Shown here: in pieces, positions 17,724-25,300 of the stretch | How the letters are laid out: every line of letters begins with the position of its first letter | Numbering within the stretch: the stretch's first letter is position 1 | Assembly: GCA_023701135.1 (NCBI GenBank) | Contig: JAMPXP010000009.1 | Coordinates: 62,001 to 126,000, forward strand | Direction of reading: 5' to 3' | DNA: 64,000 nt | DNA from: Desulfobacula sp. | GTDB lineage: Bacteria > Desulfobacterota > Desulfobacteria > Desulfobacterales > Desulfobacteraceae | The notes under the pieces: generated by a model | Seen by the model: only the letters and a program-made list of their open reading frames with translations | Database searches by the model: none | What the model was told of the DNA's origin: nothing | Translations under genes and position numbers: made by a program

Positions 17724-18848
17724 TTATTTTTTTTTATTCCAAATCAATACGGATTCTTCCCGGATCAGGGGGATAAATTTCAGATTGGCTTTGGGGAAGG
17801 CAAATTGGTCTATGTCCGTTAACCGGACCCATTTATAGTCCATGGGGCCGTTTAGCCGGATCCTGCCGGAAATATAGCGGCAATAATAAACATCCATTTT
17901 GATTTTAAAATGGGTATAGGCATGACGGATGGTGGTGAGGTGGGACTCTATCCCGACGGCGAGACCGGTTTCTTCTTTTATTTCGCGGATGCAGGCCAAA
18001 GAGGCTTCTTCGCCTTTTTCCAGTTTGCCGCCGGGAAACTCCCACAGCCCGCCCAAGAGCCCGTTCAGTTTCCGGCGGGTGATGAGAACCTTGCCGTTTT
18101 TCCGGACAATGCCTGCGGCGATATGGACGGTGGGAACCCTTCGGGATGCCGCCCGTTTGGGAAATTGATCCACCGTGCCCGAAAGAAACGCCTCACAGAA
18201 TTCCGACACCGGACAGGCGGCGCAGTCCGGTTTTTTGGGGGAACAGATCAGGGCCCCGAGTTCCATCATGGCCTGGTTAAAGGTTCCCGGGTCATGCCTG
18301 TCCAGATGAAGGTCGGCCAGGTCCTTGAATAGCCCATGGGAATTTGGTTTGTTGACCGGGGCTTCCATGCTGTAAAGCCTTGCCAGGACCCGTTTGACAT
18401 TGCCGTCCACAACTGCCAGGGGGTGGCCAAAGGCCATGCTCTGAACCGCAGACCCGATATAATCTCCTATGCCGGGCAGGTTCTGAAATTCATGGAAATC
18501 GTCCGGGATCACTCCCTTCATTTCCTGGACAATGATGCGGGCGGCTTTGTGGAAATTTCTGGCCCTGGCATAATATCCAAGACCTTCCCATAGTTTCAGA
18601 ACGGTTTGGAGATCTGCCCTTGCAAAGGCCTCAAGGGTCGGGAATCGGTCCACGAAATTCAGGAAATAGGGGGTTGCCGTTTTGACCTGGGTCTGCTGGA
18701 GCATGACTTCGGATATCCATATGGGATAAGGATCACGGGTTTCCCGCCAGGGGAGTTTCCGGTGATTCAGCCCATACCAGGCCAGGAGTTTTTTTTTGAA
18801 TTGAATGATCTGTGAAGGGTGGATGGCGGTTTTTCCCGGAGAAACCAC
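17724..18848 (-). CDS. mutY: A/G-specific adenine glycosylase MutY with an intact Nudix box
   Basis: This 374-residue base-excision enzyme removes adenine opposite 8-oxoguanine. Catalytic E47 (SEVMLQQTQ), the helix-hairpin-helix (LPGIGDYIGSAV, 124-135) and catalytic D148 are present. The iron-sulfur cysteines are C202, C209, C212 and C218 (C-x6-C-x2-C-x5-C). The C-terminal 8-oxoG recognition domain (about 240-374) carries a full Nudix box, residues 274-296: G, x5, E, x7, then REIKEETGL. That box is normally degenerate in MutY, so this protein may also hydrolyse 8-oxo-dGTP like MutT. The start is a GTG at 18848 with AAGG upstream, and it lies inside a strong hairpin. No ATG fits the family N-terminus. 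Confidence 0.94.
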   Translation of the reverse strand: MVSPGKTAIHPSQIIQFKKKLLAWYGLNHRKLPWRETRDPYPIWISEVMLQQTQVKTATPYFLNFVDRFPTLEAFARADLQTVLKLWEGLGYYARARNFHKAARIIVQEMKGVIPDDFHEFQNLPGIGDYIGSAVQSMAFGHPLAVVDGNVKRVLARLYSMEAPVNKPNSHGLFKDLADLHLDRHDPGTFNQAMMELGALICSPKKPDCAACPVSEFCEAFLSGTVDQFPKRAASRRVPTVHIAAGIVRKNGKVLITRRKLNGLLGGLWEFPGGKLEKGEEASLACIREIKEETGLAVGIESHLTTIRHAYTHFKIKMDVYYCRYISGRIRLNGPMDYKWVRLTDIDQFAFPKANLKFIPLIREESVLIWNKKK

Positions 18849-18888
18849 CGCACCTTATCCGGATGGAAAACCGGGATAGGGTGCGGTG
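18846..18888 (-). terminator. Strong hairpin between the SYLF gene and mutY
   Basis: The arms CACCGCACCTTATCCGG (18846-18862) and CCGGGATAGGGTGCGGTG (18871-18888) pair almost completely around an 8-base loop. It lies a few bases past the stop codon of the SYLF-domain gene, where a terminator is expected. No T-run follows on the minus strand. The mutY GTG start codon is inside the stem, so it could also control mutY translation or readthrough. Confidence 0.6.
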
Positions 18889-18898
18889 AAATCAGATA

Positions 18899-19477
18899 TC
18901 AGTTGATGGGTGAGAAAGAGAACCTCTGGCCGCCGATGGAGACCTCATACATGAGGCCGCCGATGGTGTGGACAAATACGGCCATTCCTTTGGTATAGCT
19001 GGTTTCAGCCTGGGCACCGGTGGCAGGCCCGACGCTGGCGCCGGCTGTATTGCCCTGGGTTCCGGCCTGGGCCTGGGCTCCCAGTGTAATGACAACGGCG
19101 GAAAGGGAGCCGTCAAATTCAAACCCTTCGCTGGTGAATTCGTCATAGGCCCGTTTATCCTGGAAGAAGATGATTTCACGGAAAGCCTGTCCCCCCAGTT
19201 GAAACCCGAAATTGACCTTAAACAGGGTGGCCGTGCCCGCAATATCTCCCTGCCTGTACACCCGGCCTGCCCCATAGGCCCCGCCCAGAATAATGGCTCC
19301 CTTTCCGACGAGGGGAAAGACGGCATATCCGTAAGCTTCATTGAAAAACGGTTTGACGGCATCGGATTTGATAAATATTTCAATGGTGTCTGTATAGTCG
19401 TCTGCCGCGGCAGGGGTTAAGTGAAATGTCAGGAGCATGAACATAGCCAAAATTAGGTTTGATTTGAAAAATTTCAT
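18899..19477 (-). CDS. Secreted SYLF/Ysc84-like lipid-binding domain protein
   Basis: This 192-residue protein has a signal peptide (about 1-25, ending TPAAADD). The SYLF domain starts AYGYAVFPLVGKGAIILGGAYGAGRV, followed by GTATLFKVNFGFQLGGQAFREIIFFQD. A glycine/alanine-rich low-complexity stretch (AQAQAGTQGNTAGASVGPATG) precedes the final strand. Bacterial SYLF proteins are exported proteins of poorly known function; eukaryotic relatives bind phosphoinositides and actin. The GGAGG upstream of the ATG is strong. It is a single-gene unit with a hairpin after it. Confidence 0.9.
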   Translation of the reverse strand: MKFFKSNLILAMFMLLTFHLTPAAADDYTDTIEIFIKSDAVKPFFNEAYGYAVFPLVGKGAIILGGAYGAGRVYRQGDIAGTATLFKVNFGFQLGGQAFREIIFFQDKRAYDEFTSEGFEFDGSLSAVVITLGAQAQAGTQGNTAGASVGPATGAQAETSYTKGMAVFVHTIGGLMYEVSIGGQRFSFSPIN

Positions 19478-19640
19478 AATCGGCCTCCTTTGAGGATTGG
19501 TGTCATTTTGTGTTTTCTTATGTACCAGTCTTTGCTTTTTTATTCCAGAGGTTTTGACGGTTTAAATTTAAAAATTTGATTTGAAAATTGGAATCCGATA
19601 TCATGGCGGAAAAGGATATCCGCAACCAAGGCTTCATACC

Positions 19641-20750
19641 ATGAAACCAAAGACAAAATGGATTGTATTTTTTCTTCTCCTGGCGTCCGTGGCCGCCATT
19701 GGCCTGCTTCATGCCTTCACGCCCGGCCATCTGTCCCTTTATCATGACACTTACCGCAGGCTCAGTTATTTTCCCATTGCCATCGGCGCTGTTGTTTTCG
19801 GACTCTGGGGAGGGGTAAGCCTGGCCGTGATGTCCTGCCTCGCCTTTGTTCCCCATCTGTTTTTATTTTGGGCTAGGGGACCGGAAGCCTATTACAGCGA
19901 ATTGTCGGAAATTATGTTTTATCTTGCGGCTGGAATCGTCATCGGGCTGATTTCAAGCCGGGAAAACAGGTTAAGGGAAAAATATAAGCGCCTTTCCGAA
20001 AAACTGGCCGCTTCCTATGGACGCCTTCACGAACAGGCATCCAGACTGATAGACGCCGAAAGGCAGTTGGGTCAAAGTCAAAAATTGTCCATGCTGGGTC
20101 ATGTGTCGGCCTCCCTGGCCCATGAACTGAAAAATCCCCTGGCCTCCATCAAGGGCGCAGCGGAAATCCTTGCCGATGAATTGCCCGAAGGCCATCCCAA
20201 ACAGGAATTCATTGATATCATGCGCTCGGAAATTTCACGGCTGAACCATTCCGTGGAAGATGTCCTGAGTTATTGCCGGGGGCAGCAGCAGGAGGGCAGA
20301 AGCAAACAGGAATCCGTTTCCGGAATTATCCACCAGGTTGTGTCCCTGCTGGAAGGCCGGTTTGAAGAGAAATCCATAGCCCTTTCCGTTCAGGTGAACC
20401 CGGAAGATGATTTTTGGGTTGACGAGACCTCCATGATCCAGGTTTTGATGAATATCCTCCTGAATGCCGTGGATGCGGTGGGGCCCAGCGGCCAGATCAG
20501 GGTGGAGGTTGGCCGGCACGAAAACTCCCGGCTCATCAAAGTTTCCGATGACGGTCCCGGAATCGATGCCGCCAGAGCCGAAGACGTTTTTCAGTCCTTT
20601 GTCACCTTTAAGGAAGGCGGGACAGGCCTTGGCCTTTCCATTTCAAAGCGGATGGTCGAAAGCCTGGGCGGCAAAATCGAGGTTGGGACATCGGAGCTGG
20701 GCGGAGCCCTTTTTTCAATTGTCCTGCCGGAACAAACCGGTTCTGCATGA
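19641..20750 (+). CDS. Membrane sensor histidine kinase (NtrB/AtoS-like)
   Basis: This 369-residue kinase has three or four hydrophobic segments in the first 105 residues (6-24, 44-76, 90-105) with almost no periplasmic domain. A coiled coil leads to the HisKA domain (H161 in SLAHELKNPLASIKG) and HATPase domain (MNILLNAVDAVG, DDGPGID, GGTGLGLSISKRMVESLGG). I take the ATG at 19641 as the start; a TTG 60 bases upstream extends the frame but has no ribosome site. The sigma-54 response regulator follows 52 bases downstream, so the two form a pair. The signal is unknown and may be sensed within the membrane. Confidence 0.93.
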   Translation: MKPKTKWIVFFLLLASVAAIGLLHAFTPGHLSLYHDTYRRLSYFPIAIGAVVFGLWGGVSLAVMSCLAFVPHLFLFWARGPEAYYSELSEIMFYLAAGIVIGLISSRENRLREKYKRLSEKLAASYGRLHEQASRLIDAERQLGQSQKLSMLGHVSASLAHELKNPLASIKGAAEILADELPEGHPKQEFIDIMRSEISRLNHSVEDVLSYCRGQQQEGRSKQESVSGIIHQVVSLLEGRFEEKSIALSVQVNPEDDFWVDETSMIQVLMNILLNAVDAVGPSGQIRVEVGRHENSRLIKVSDDGPGIDAARAEDVFQSFVTFKEGGTGLGLSISKRMVESLGGKIEVGTSELGGALFSIVLPEQTGSA

Positions 20751-20802
20751 AGATGGCAGTCTTGAGGTAAATTTAAATGGCGAAGAATGGGGGAAACCAA
20801 GC

Positions 20803-22143
20803 ATGTCTGATGTGATTTTGTTGATTGATGATGATCAGAGCCTCAGAAGGGTCACGGAATATAACCTGGCTGCAAAAGGGTTCCAGGTTGTGACGGCTGA
20901 TTCAGGCCGGGAGGGCTTGCACCAGTTTCAGGCCCAGGCACCGGACCTGGTGGTGACGGATGTGAAGCTGGGGGATATGAGCGGCCTGGACATCCTCTCA
21001 ACCGTTAAAAAAGAAGCCCCGGATACGCCCGTCATTGTCATGACCGCCTTTGGGTCCATTGAAATGGCGGTCCAGGCCATGCACAAAGGGGCCTTTAATT
21101 TTATCACCAAGCCCTTTGACCGGGACACCCTGATTCTCTCCTGCCAAAAAGCCCTTGAACTCAAGGGGCTGCACACCAGAACAAAGCTGCTGGTCCATGA
21201 AATCAACCAGTTGACCGGTACGGAGGGCATTGTTTCCGCCGGCACAATGATGAAAGAGCTGCTGGATACGGCATCCAGGGCTGCCAACAGCGAGGCCACG
21301 GTCCTGATATCCGGTGAATCCGGCACCGGCAAGGAAGTATTGGCGCGCTTGATCCACCAGAACAGCCCCAGAAGCAACGGCCCCATGGTGGCCGTCAATT
21401 GTGCGGCCATTCCCAAGGGCCTCATCGAGAGTGAGCTTTTCGGACATGTTAAAGGGTCCTTTACCGGTGCGGTCAAGGACAGAAAGGGGCATTTTTCAAC
21501 GGCTTCCAACGGCACCCTGTTCCTGGATGAAATCGGGGAATTGACCACCGATGTCCAGGTCAAGCTCCTGCGGGCCATCCAGGAAAAAGAAGTGCAGCCC
21601 GTGGGTTCCGACACGGCAAAACGCGTTGACATCAGGATCATCGCTGCCACCAACCTGGATCTGAAAAAGAAAATCGCTGCCGGGGAATTCAGGGAAGATC
21701 TCTTTTACCGGCTCAGTGTCATTCCTTTGTTTATCCCGCCCCTGAGGGAGAGAAGGGAAGATATCCCGGCCCTGGTCGCCCATTTTCTGAAAAAATTTAA
21801 TGCCCCGGCCGGGGTGCATTTTTCAGACCCGGCCCTGGAATTGTTGAAATCCTATTCATGGCCGGGGAATATCCGGGAAATCCAAAATATTGTTGAACGC
21901 TGTATTATTTTAAGAAAACAGAACCGGATCGAGCCCAAAGACCTTCATCTGCTGCTGGACAAGCCTTTGGTGTCCGCCCTTTGCCCTGAAATTCCGGACG
22001 AGGGAATCGCTCTGGAGGATATTGAAAAGGCCTATATTTTAAAGGCCCTGGAAAAGGCAAACCAGAACCGTTCGGAAGCGGCCAGGCTCTTAAAAATCCC
22101 GAGACATGTTCTTCTATACCGCCTGGAAAAATACAATATGTAG
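20803..22143 (+). CDS. Sigma-54-dependent response regulator (NtrC/AtoC family)
   Basis: This 446-residue protein has a receiver domain (D53 in LVVTDVKLGDMSG), an AAA+ domain and a C-terminal Fis-type helix-turn-helix (NQNRSEAARLLKIPRHVLLYRL). The AAA+ domain has Walker A GESGTGKE, the sigma-54 contact loop as GSFTGA rather than GAFTGA, and Walker B LFLDEIGEL. It activates sigma-54 promoters after phosphorylation by the adjacent kinase. I start it at the ATG at 20803; the frame stays open upstream inside the kinase gene, but that stretch is an overlap of the kinase sequence. Target genes are not evident. Confidence 0.94.
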   Translation: MSDVILLIDDDQSLRRVTEYNLAAKGFQVVTADSGREGLHQFQAQAPDLVVTDVKLGDMSGLDILSTVKKEAPDTPVIVMTAFGSIEMAVQAMHKGAFNFITKPFDRDTLILSCQKALELKGLHTRTKLLVHEINQLTGTEGIVSAGTMMKELLDTASRAANSEATVLISGESGTGKEVLARLIHQNSPRSNGPMVAVNCAAIPKGLIESELFGHVKGSFTGAVKDRKGHFSTASNGTLFLDEIGELTTDVQVKLLRAIQEKEVQPVGSDTAKRVDIRIIAATNLDLKKKIAAGEFREDLFYRLSVIPLFIPPLRERREDIPALVAHFLKKFNAPAGVHFSDPALELLKSYSWPGNIREIQNIVERCIILRKQNRIEPKDLHLLLDKPLVSALCPEIPDEGIALEDIEKAYILKALEKANQNRSEAARLLKIPRHVLLYRLEKYNM

Positions 22144-22198
22144 CCAATGCTGAAAAAATATTTTAACAATTGAATTTATTGGATATTTTGATAGAATT

Positions 22199-22444
22199 AT
22201 GATTACAATTTTGATAATTATTTTTGCGTTAACTTCTGGCATCATCTTTGGAATTTATGATATTTATTCAGGTGTTAGAAAATTGAAAGAAACCAAAGAC
22301 GGATCTTTTAGGTTTTTAAATGTATTCTCAAATAGAAGGCTTAGTGCCTACTCTGGCAAAGAACAAATATTTACAGGAGTGATGCTTCTGGTAGGGGCTG
22401 GTTATTTAATACACTTGTTATTTTTCCGAACACGCTTCCTATGA
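22199..22444 (+). CDS. Small two-helix membrane protein beside an Rhs remnant
   Basis: This 81-residue protein has an N-terminal membrane helix (ITILIIIFALTSGIIFGIYDIY) and a C-terminal one (IFTGVMLLVGAGYLIHLLFF), with a charged middle. I do not recognise a family. The gene is clearly more AT-rich than its neighbours and is followed at once by a fragment of Rhs-core coding sequence. That placement is what one sees for orphan immunity genes of Rhs toxins, but the function is only inferred. The ribosome site is weak. Confidence 0.5.
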   Translation: MITILIIIFALTSGIIFGIYDIYSGVRKLKETKDGSFRFLNVFSNRRLSAYSGKEQIFTGVMLLVGAGYLIHLLFFRTRFL

Positions 22445-22487
22445 TGCCCGGCTCTATGACCCGGTGCTGGGGCAGTTTCATGGCTGA
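22436..22487 (+). pseudogene. Rhs-core fragment (remnant)
   Basis: In the frame ending at the TGA at 22485 the DNA encodes SYDARLYDPVLGQFHG, matching the conserved end of the Rhs/YD-repeat core (the R-x-Y-D-P-x-x-G-R/Q-F motif). No upstream Rhs reading frame continues; the preceding bases belong to the small AT-rich gene. The GC-rich composition differs from the gene before it. I read it as a scrap of an Rhs element left by recombination. Confidence 0.65.
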
Positions 22488-22497
22488 CTATATAGAT

Positions 22498-22537
22498 TTG
22501 CAGACTATTCTGCAAAGACCTGTAGAATAGTCTGCAA
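22498..22537. repeat. Perfect 14-bp inverted repeat
   Basis: TTGCAGACTATTCT (22498-22511) and AGAATAGTCTGCAA (22524-22537) are exact reverse complements around a 12-base loop. There is no T-run, so it is a poor terminator. It follows the Rhs remnant directly. It could be a repetitive extragenic palindrome, an element end, or a structured RNA. Confidence 0.6.
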
Positions 22538-22693
22538 CCGGCTTTGTTCCGCATCGGCCTGCCATTTTAGGACATCCTTTTTTTTCTTTTAAATTTAGCC
22601 TGTTAAAATTTTTTATCTTCTGGTTCCAGTCCCCGGCACGGGTCTTGATAGTCCCTGGGCAGCAATTCATTTATCATTTAAGAGGAGGAAAGC

Positions 22694-23203
22694 GTGAAAT
22701 CCATAAGATATCTGATCCTGGGGGTTGTCGGGGTTTTTATCCTGTTTGCGGCAGACCGGGTCACGGCGGATAAAACAGAGCCGGGGAGTGTTCAGAGGGC
22801 CGTCATCAAAATAGACTCCCTGTCCTGCGGCGGGTGCTTTAATACCATCAGCCAGGCTCTTTCCCCGTTGGAGGGGTATTCGGGCATGGGGATGAATCTT
22901 TTCCGGAAACGCATTGCTGTTGATTTTACCGAGCCCCTGACTGCAGACGAAATAACCCGGACCCTGTCTCAAATCGGATATCCGGGAACGGTTGAAACCG
23001 TTGAATCTGTTACGGAAAAAGAGTCCTTTGCCTATCTGGATCAAAAAAGAGCAGGCGCTGGACCGGGCCGGGGCGGTTGCTGCAGCAGCGGAGGGTATCC
23101 CGGCAATACTGCTGAAAATCAAAATCCGTCCGGCCCAGGGCTGTCTACCGGAGGTTCCTGCTGCATCCTTCCCGATGTTTTACAGCCGGCAGAAAAATTA
23201 TAA
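22694..23203 (+). CDS. Exported heavy-metal-associated (HMA) domain protein
   Basis: This 169-residue protein starts with GTG preceded by GAGGAGGAA. Residues 1-25 form a signal peptide or anchor. An HMA-like domain (35-105) has the metal-binding C45 and C48 in LSCGGCFNTISQAL. The C-terminal tail is Gly/Ser rich with paired cysteines (GGCCSSGG and GGSCC). It would bind soft or transition metal ions outside the cytoplasm. It is the first gene of a five-gene cluster with a DUF2318 protein, an HMA-like membrane protein and an ABC transporter of the FtsX type, suggesting a metal handling system. Confidence 0.8.
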   Translation: MKSIRYLILGVVGVFILFAADRVTADKTEPGSVQRAVIKIDSLSCGGCFNTISQALSPLEGYSGMGMNLFRKRIAVDFTEPLTADEITRTLSQIGYPGTVETVESVTEKESFAYLDQKRAGAGPGRGGCCSSGGYPGNTAENQNPSGPGLSTGGSCCILPDVLQPAEKL

Positions 23204-23213
23204 GGGGATACGC

Positions 23214-23684
23214 ATGAAATCATTCAATAAGATCACTGTTGCTATAGCAGTCGTTTCCATCCTGCTTTTTTCAGGATCTCATGCTTTTGCTCTTTTCGGC
23301 GGGAAATGGACAACCCTGACGCCCAAAGACGGGAATGTGATGATTCCCGTGAAAACCGTGAGTGACGGAAAAGCCCATTATTTCAAGGTCAAAGCCGATG
23401 ACGGGGTCATGGTGGCATTTTTTCTGGTTCAGAGTGCCGACGGGGTCATCCGGGCTGCCGTGGATAGCTGTGACGTGTGCTACCGTTCCGGCAAGGGCTA
23501 TGTCCAGGAAGGGGATTTCATGGTATGCACCAACTGCGGCATGCGGTTTGCCGTGGACCGGATCAATGAGGTCAAGGGCGGATGCAACCCTGCTCCCCTG
23601 AAACGGGAAGTGCGCGGGGACAATCTTGTCATTTCCACGCAGGAGATCAATGCCAATGCCTGGTATTGCAAATATAAAAAATAA
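23214..23684 (+). CDS. DUF2318 (FtrD-like) metal-binding protein
   Basis: This 156-residue protein has a signal peptide (1-27) and then a DUF2318 domain with C86/C89 (DSCDVCY), C105/C108 (CTNCGMRF) and C124 (GGCNP). DUF2318 proteins are found next to high-affinity iron transport components and FtsX-type ABC transporters in anaerobes and epsilonproteobacteria. The ATG at 23214 has AAGGGGA 6 bases upstream; an open extension upstream overlaps the HMA gene in another frame and is not used. Whether it binds iron, copper or a cluster is not determined. Confidence 0.85.
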   Translation: MKSFNKITVAIAVVSILLFSGSHAFALFGGKWTTLTPKDGNVMIPVKTVSDGKAHYFKVKADDGVMVAFFLVQSADGVIRAAVDSCDVCYRSGKGYVQEGDFMVCTNCGMRFAVDRINEVKGGCNPAPLKREVRGDNLVISTQEINANAWYCKYKK

Positions 23685-23694
23685 GGAAGGTCCC

Positions 23695-24135
23695 ATGGCC
23701 TATGATCCGGAAAAATACCGGGAAAAAAGAGAAAAGGTTCTCGGCATAAAAAAAAGGGGGATCGGCTTCGGGACCCTGGCTGCCATCGTGTCCCTTCTCG
23801 TTGTTGCAGGATTGGGGGCGGTAACGGTTCCCCGGGCAGTCTCCTATATGGCCACACGGAACCTGGATGATGCCATCTTCAAACTGGAATCCGGCGCATC
23901 CTGGCCAAAAACCGCTATTTCGGAACTATCGGCCATGGAGGGGGTAAAACAGATTGTTCAGGATAAAAACGGCTCCCGTCTTGTGGTCACCTATGATCAC
24001 CGCAAGGTCAAAACCGATGCCGTCATTGAAGGCTTTGTCCGGCAGGACCTGAAGGTGACCCTGCTGAACGAGATCAATCACCGCCAGCACCGGACCACCA
24101 TGGAAAATGAGGAGGAAGACGGTGAAGCTCCATAA
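23695..24135 (+). CDS. Membrane protein with a Cys-less HMA-like domain
   Basis: This 146-residue protein has one membrane helix (about 27-50, LAAIVSLLVVAGLGAVTVP). The following 75 residues read like an HMA fold (AMEGVKQIVQDKNGSRLVVTY then HRKVKTDAVIEG) without the CxxC pair. The ATG at 23695 has AAGGAAGG upstream. It overlaps the start of the permease gene by 14 bases, with a GAGGAGGAAG ribosome site for the permease embedded in its own 3' end. It is probably an accessory subunit of the ABC system. I do not recognise a named family. Confidence 0.72.
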   Translation: MAYDPEKYREKREKVLGIKKRGIGFGTLAAIVSLLVVAGLGAVTVPRAVSYMATRNLDDAIFKLESGASWPKTAISELSAMEGVKQIVQDKNGSRLVVTYDHRKVKTDAVIEGFVRQDLKVTLLNEINHRQHRTTMENEEEDGEAP

Positions 24136-25282
24136 TATTTCTTTCAGCAATATCCGCCGCCGGAAGGGCCGGATGATTTTTCTTGTCCTGGGTCTGGTCA
24201 TCGGCATTTCAACGGTGGTGACCCTGTTGTCCGTGACGGATAGCATGACCCGGGATATTGAAGAAAAACTCAACCAGTTCGGGGCCAATATCGTCATGGT
24301 TCCAAAGACTGAAAACCTGGCCCTCAATTACGGCGGCATTGATGTGGGAGGGGTCAATTACAGCGTCCCTGAACTGGATGAGGCCAGACTGGCCGAAATC
24401 CGGGCCATCCGAAACAGCAAAAATATCTCCATCGTGGCCCCAAAAATCCTGGGGCCAGTGACCATCAATGAAAAAAGAGTGCTGATGATGGGGGTCTGGT
24501 TTGAAGAGGAGATCGCCCTCAAGACCTGGTGGCATAAAAGCGAATGGGTTTTCCCCCAGAAAGAAAACGAGGTGATGCTGGGTGCTGAGGTGGCGGCCCG
24601 GCTTGGGGTCAAGGCCGGGGAGAGCCTCGTGGTTTCCGGGACACCCTTTCAGGTGGCGGCGGTTCTAAGCCCCACCGGTGCTTCAGAGGATAGTGCGGTG
24701 ATTGCGGAGCTTGGGGCGGTCCAGCGAGTTCTGGGAAAAGAAGGCAAGATTTCCATGGTGGAGATATCGGCCTTTTGCCAGGGATGCCCCATTTCAGAGC
24801 TGACCCTTCAGATTGCGGAAAAATTTCCCGAGGCAAAGGTGACGGCCATGAAACAGGCGGTCCTGTCCAAGATGCAGTCCATTGAAATGTTTCAATCCTT
24901 CAGTTTCGGGGTTTCCGTCATTGTGATCCTCATCGGGTCATTGCTGGTCTTTGTCACCATGATGGGATCAGTCAATGAACGGACACGGGAAATCGGGATA
25001 TTCAGGGCCATCGGTTTCAGGCAGAGCCATGTCATGCAGATTATACTGCTGGAGGCCCTTCTTTTGGGGATCATCGGCGGTATCCTGGGCTTTGCCGCGG
25101 GGAATCTGACGGCCTGGGGGCTCGTTCCCATGATCATTAAAGACGGGACCTTTGCCGGGGTTGATTTGCGCCTGGGGGTGGTCTCCATCCTCATGGCAGT
25201 GGCCTTAAGCCTTCTGGCAAGCCTTTACCCTGCTTTTAAGGCCGGCAATATGGATCCCAGCGAAGCCTTGAGGGCGCTGTAA
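24122..25282 (+). CDS. FtsX/MacB-type ABC transporter permease
   Basis: This permease of about 386 residues has an N-terminal membrane helix (FLVLGLVIGISTVVTLLSV), a large external MacB-like domain and three C-terminal membrane helices in FtsX arrangement. The external domain contains a CQGC pair (SAFCQGCPISEL), unusual for the family and reminiscent of the metal-binding pairs in the two upstream genes. I favour the GTG at 24122, placed 5 bases after GAGGAGGAAG; an ATG at 24107 is the alternative. It works with the ATPase encoded 18 bases downstream. The substrate is probably a metal-related cargo. Confidence 0.87.
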   Translation: MKLHNISFSNIRRRKGRMIFLVLGLVIGISTVVTLLSVTDSMTRDIEEKLNQFGANIVMVPKTENLALNYGGIDVGGVNYSVPELDEARLAEIRAIRNSKNISIVAPKILGPVTINEKRVLMMGVWFEEEIALKTWWHKSEWVFPQKENEVMLGAEVAARLGVKAGESLVVSGTPFQVAAVLSPTGASEDSAVIAELGAVQRVLGKEGKISMVEISAFCQGCPISELTLQIAEKFPEAKVTAMKQAVLSKMQSIEMFQSFSFGVSVIVILIGSLLVFVTMMGSVNERTREIGIFRAIGFRQSHVMQIILLEALLLGIIGGILGFAAGNLTAWGLVPMIIKDGTFAGVDLRLGVVSILMAVALSLLASLYPAFKAGNMDPSEALRAL

Positions 25283-25300
25283 TAAAAAGAGAGGAGCGAC

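Noticed and set aside
20464-20802. Upstream extension of the NtrC-like regulator
   Set aside because: The extension is within the kinase gene in another frame and has no family similarity; the receiver domain starts naturally at the ATG at 20803.
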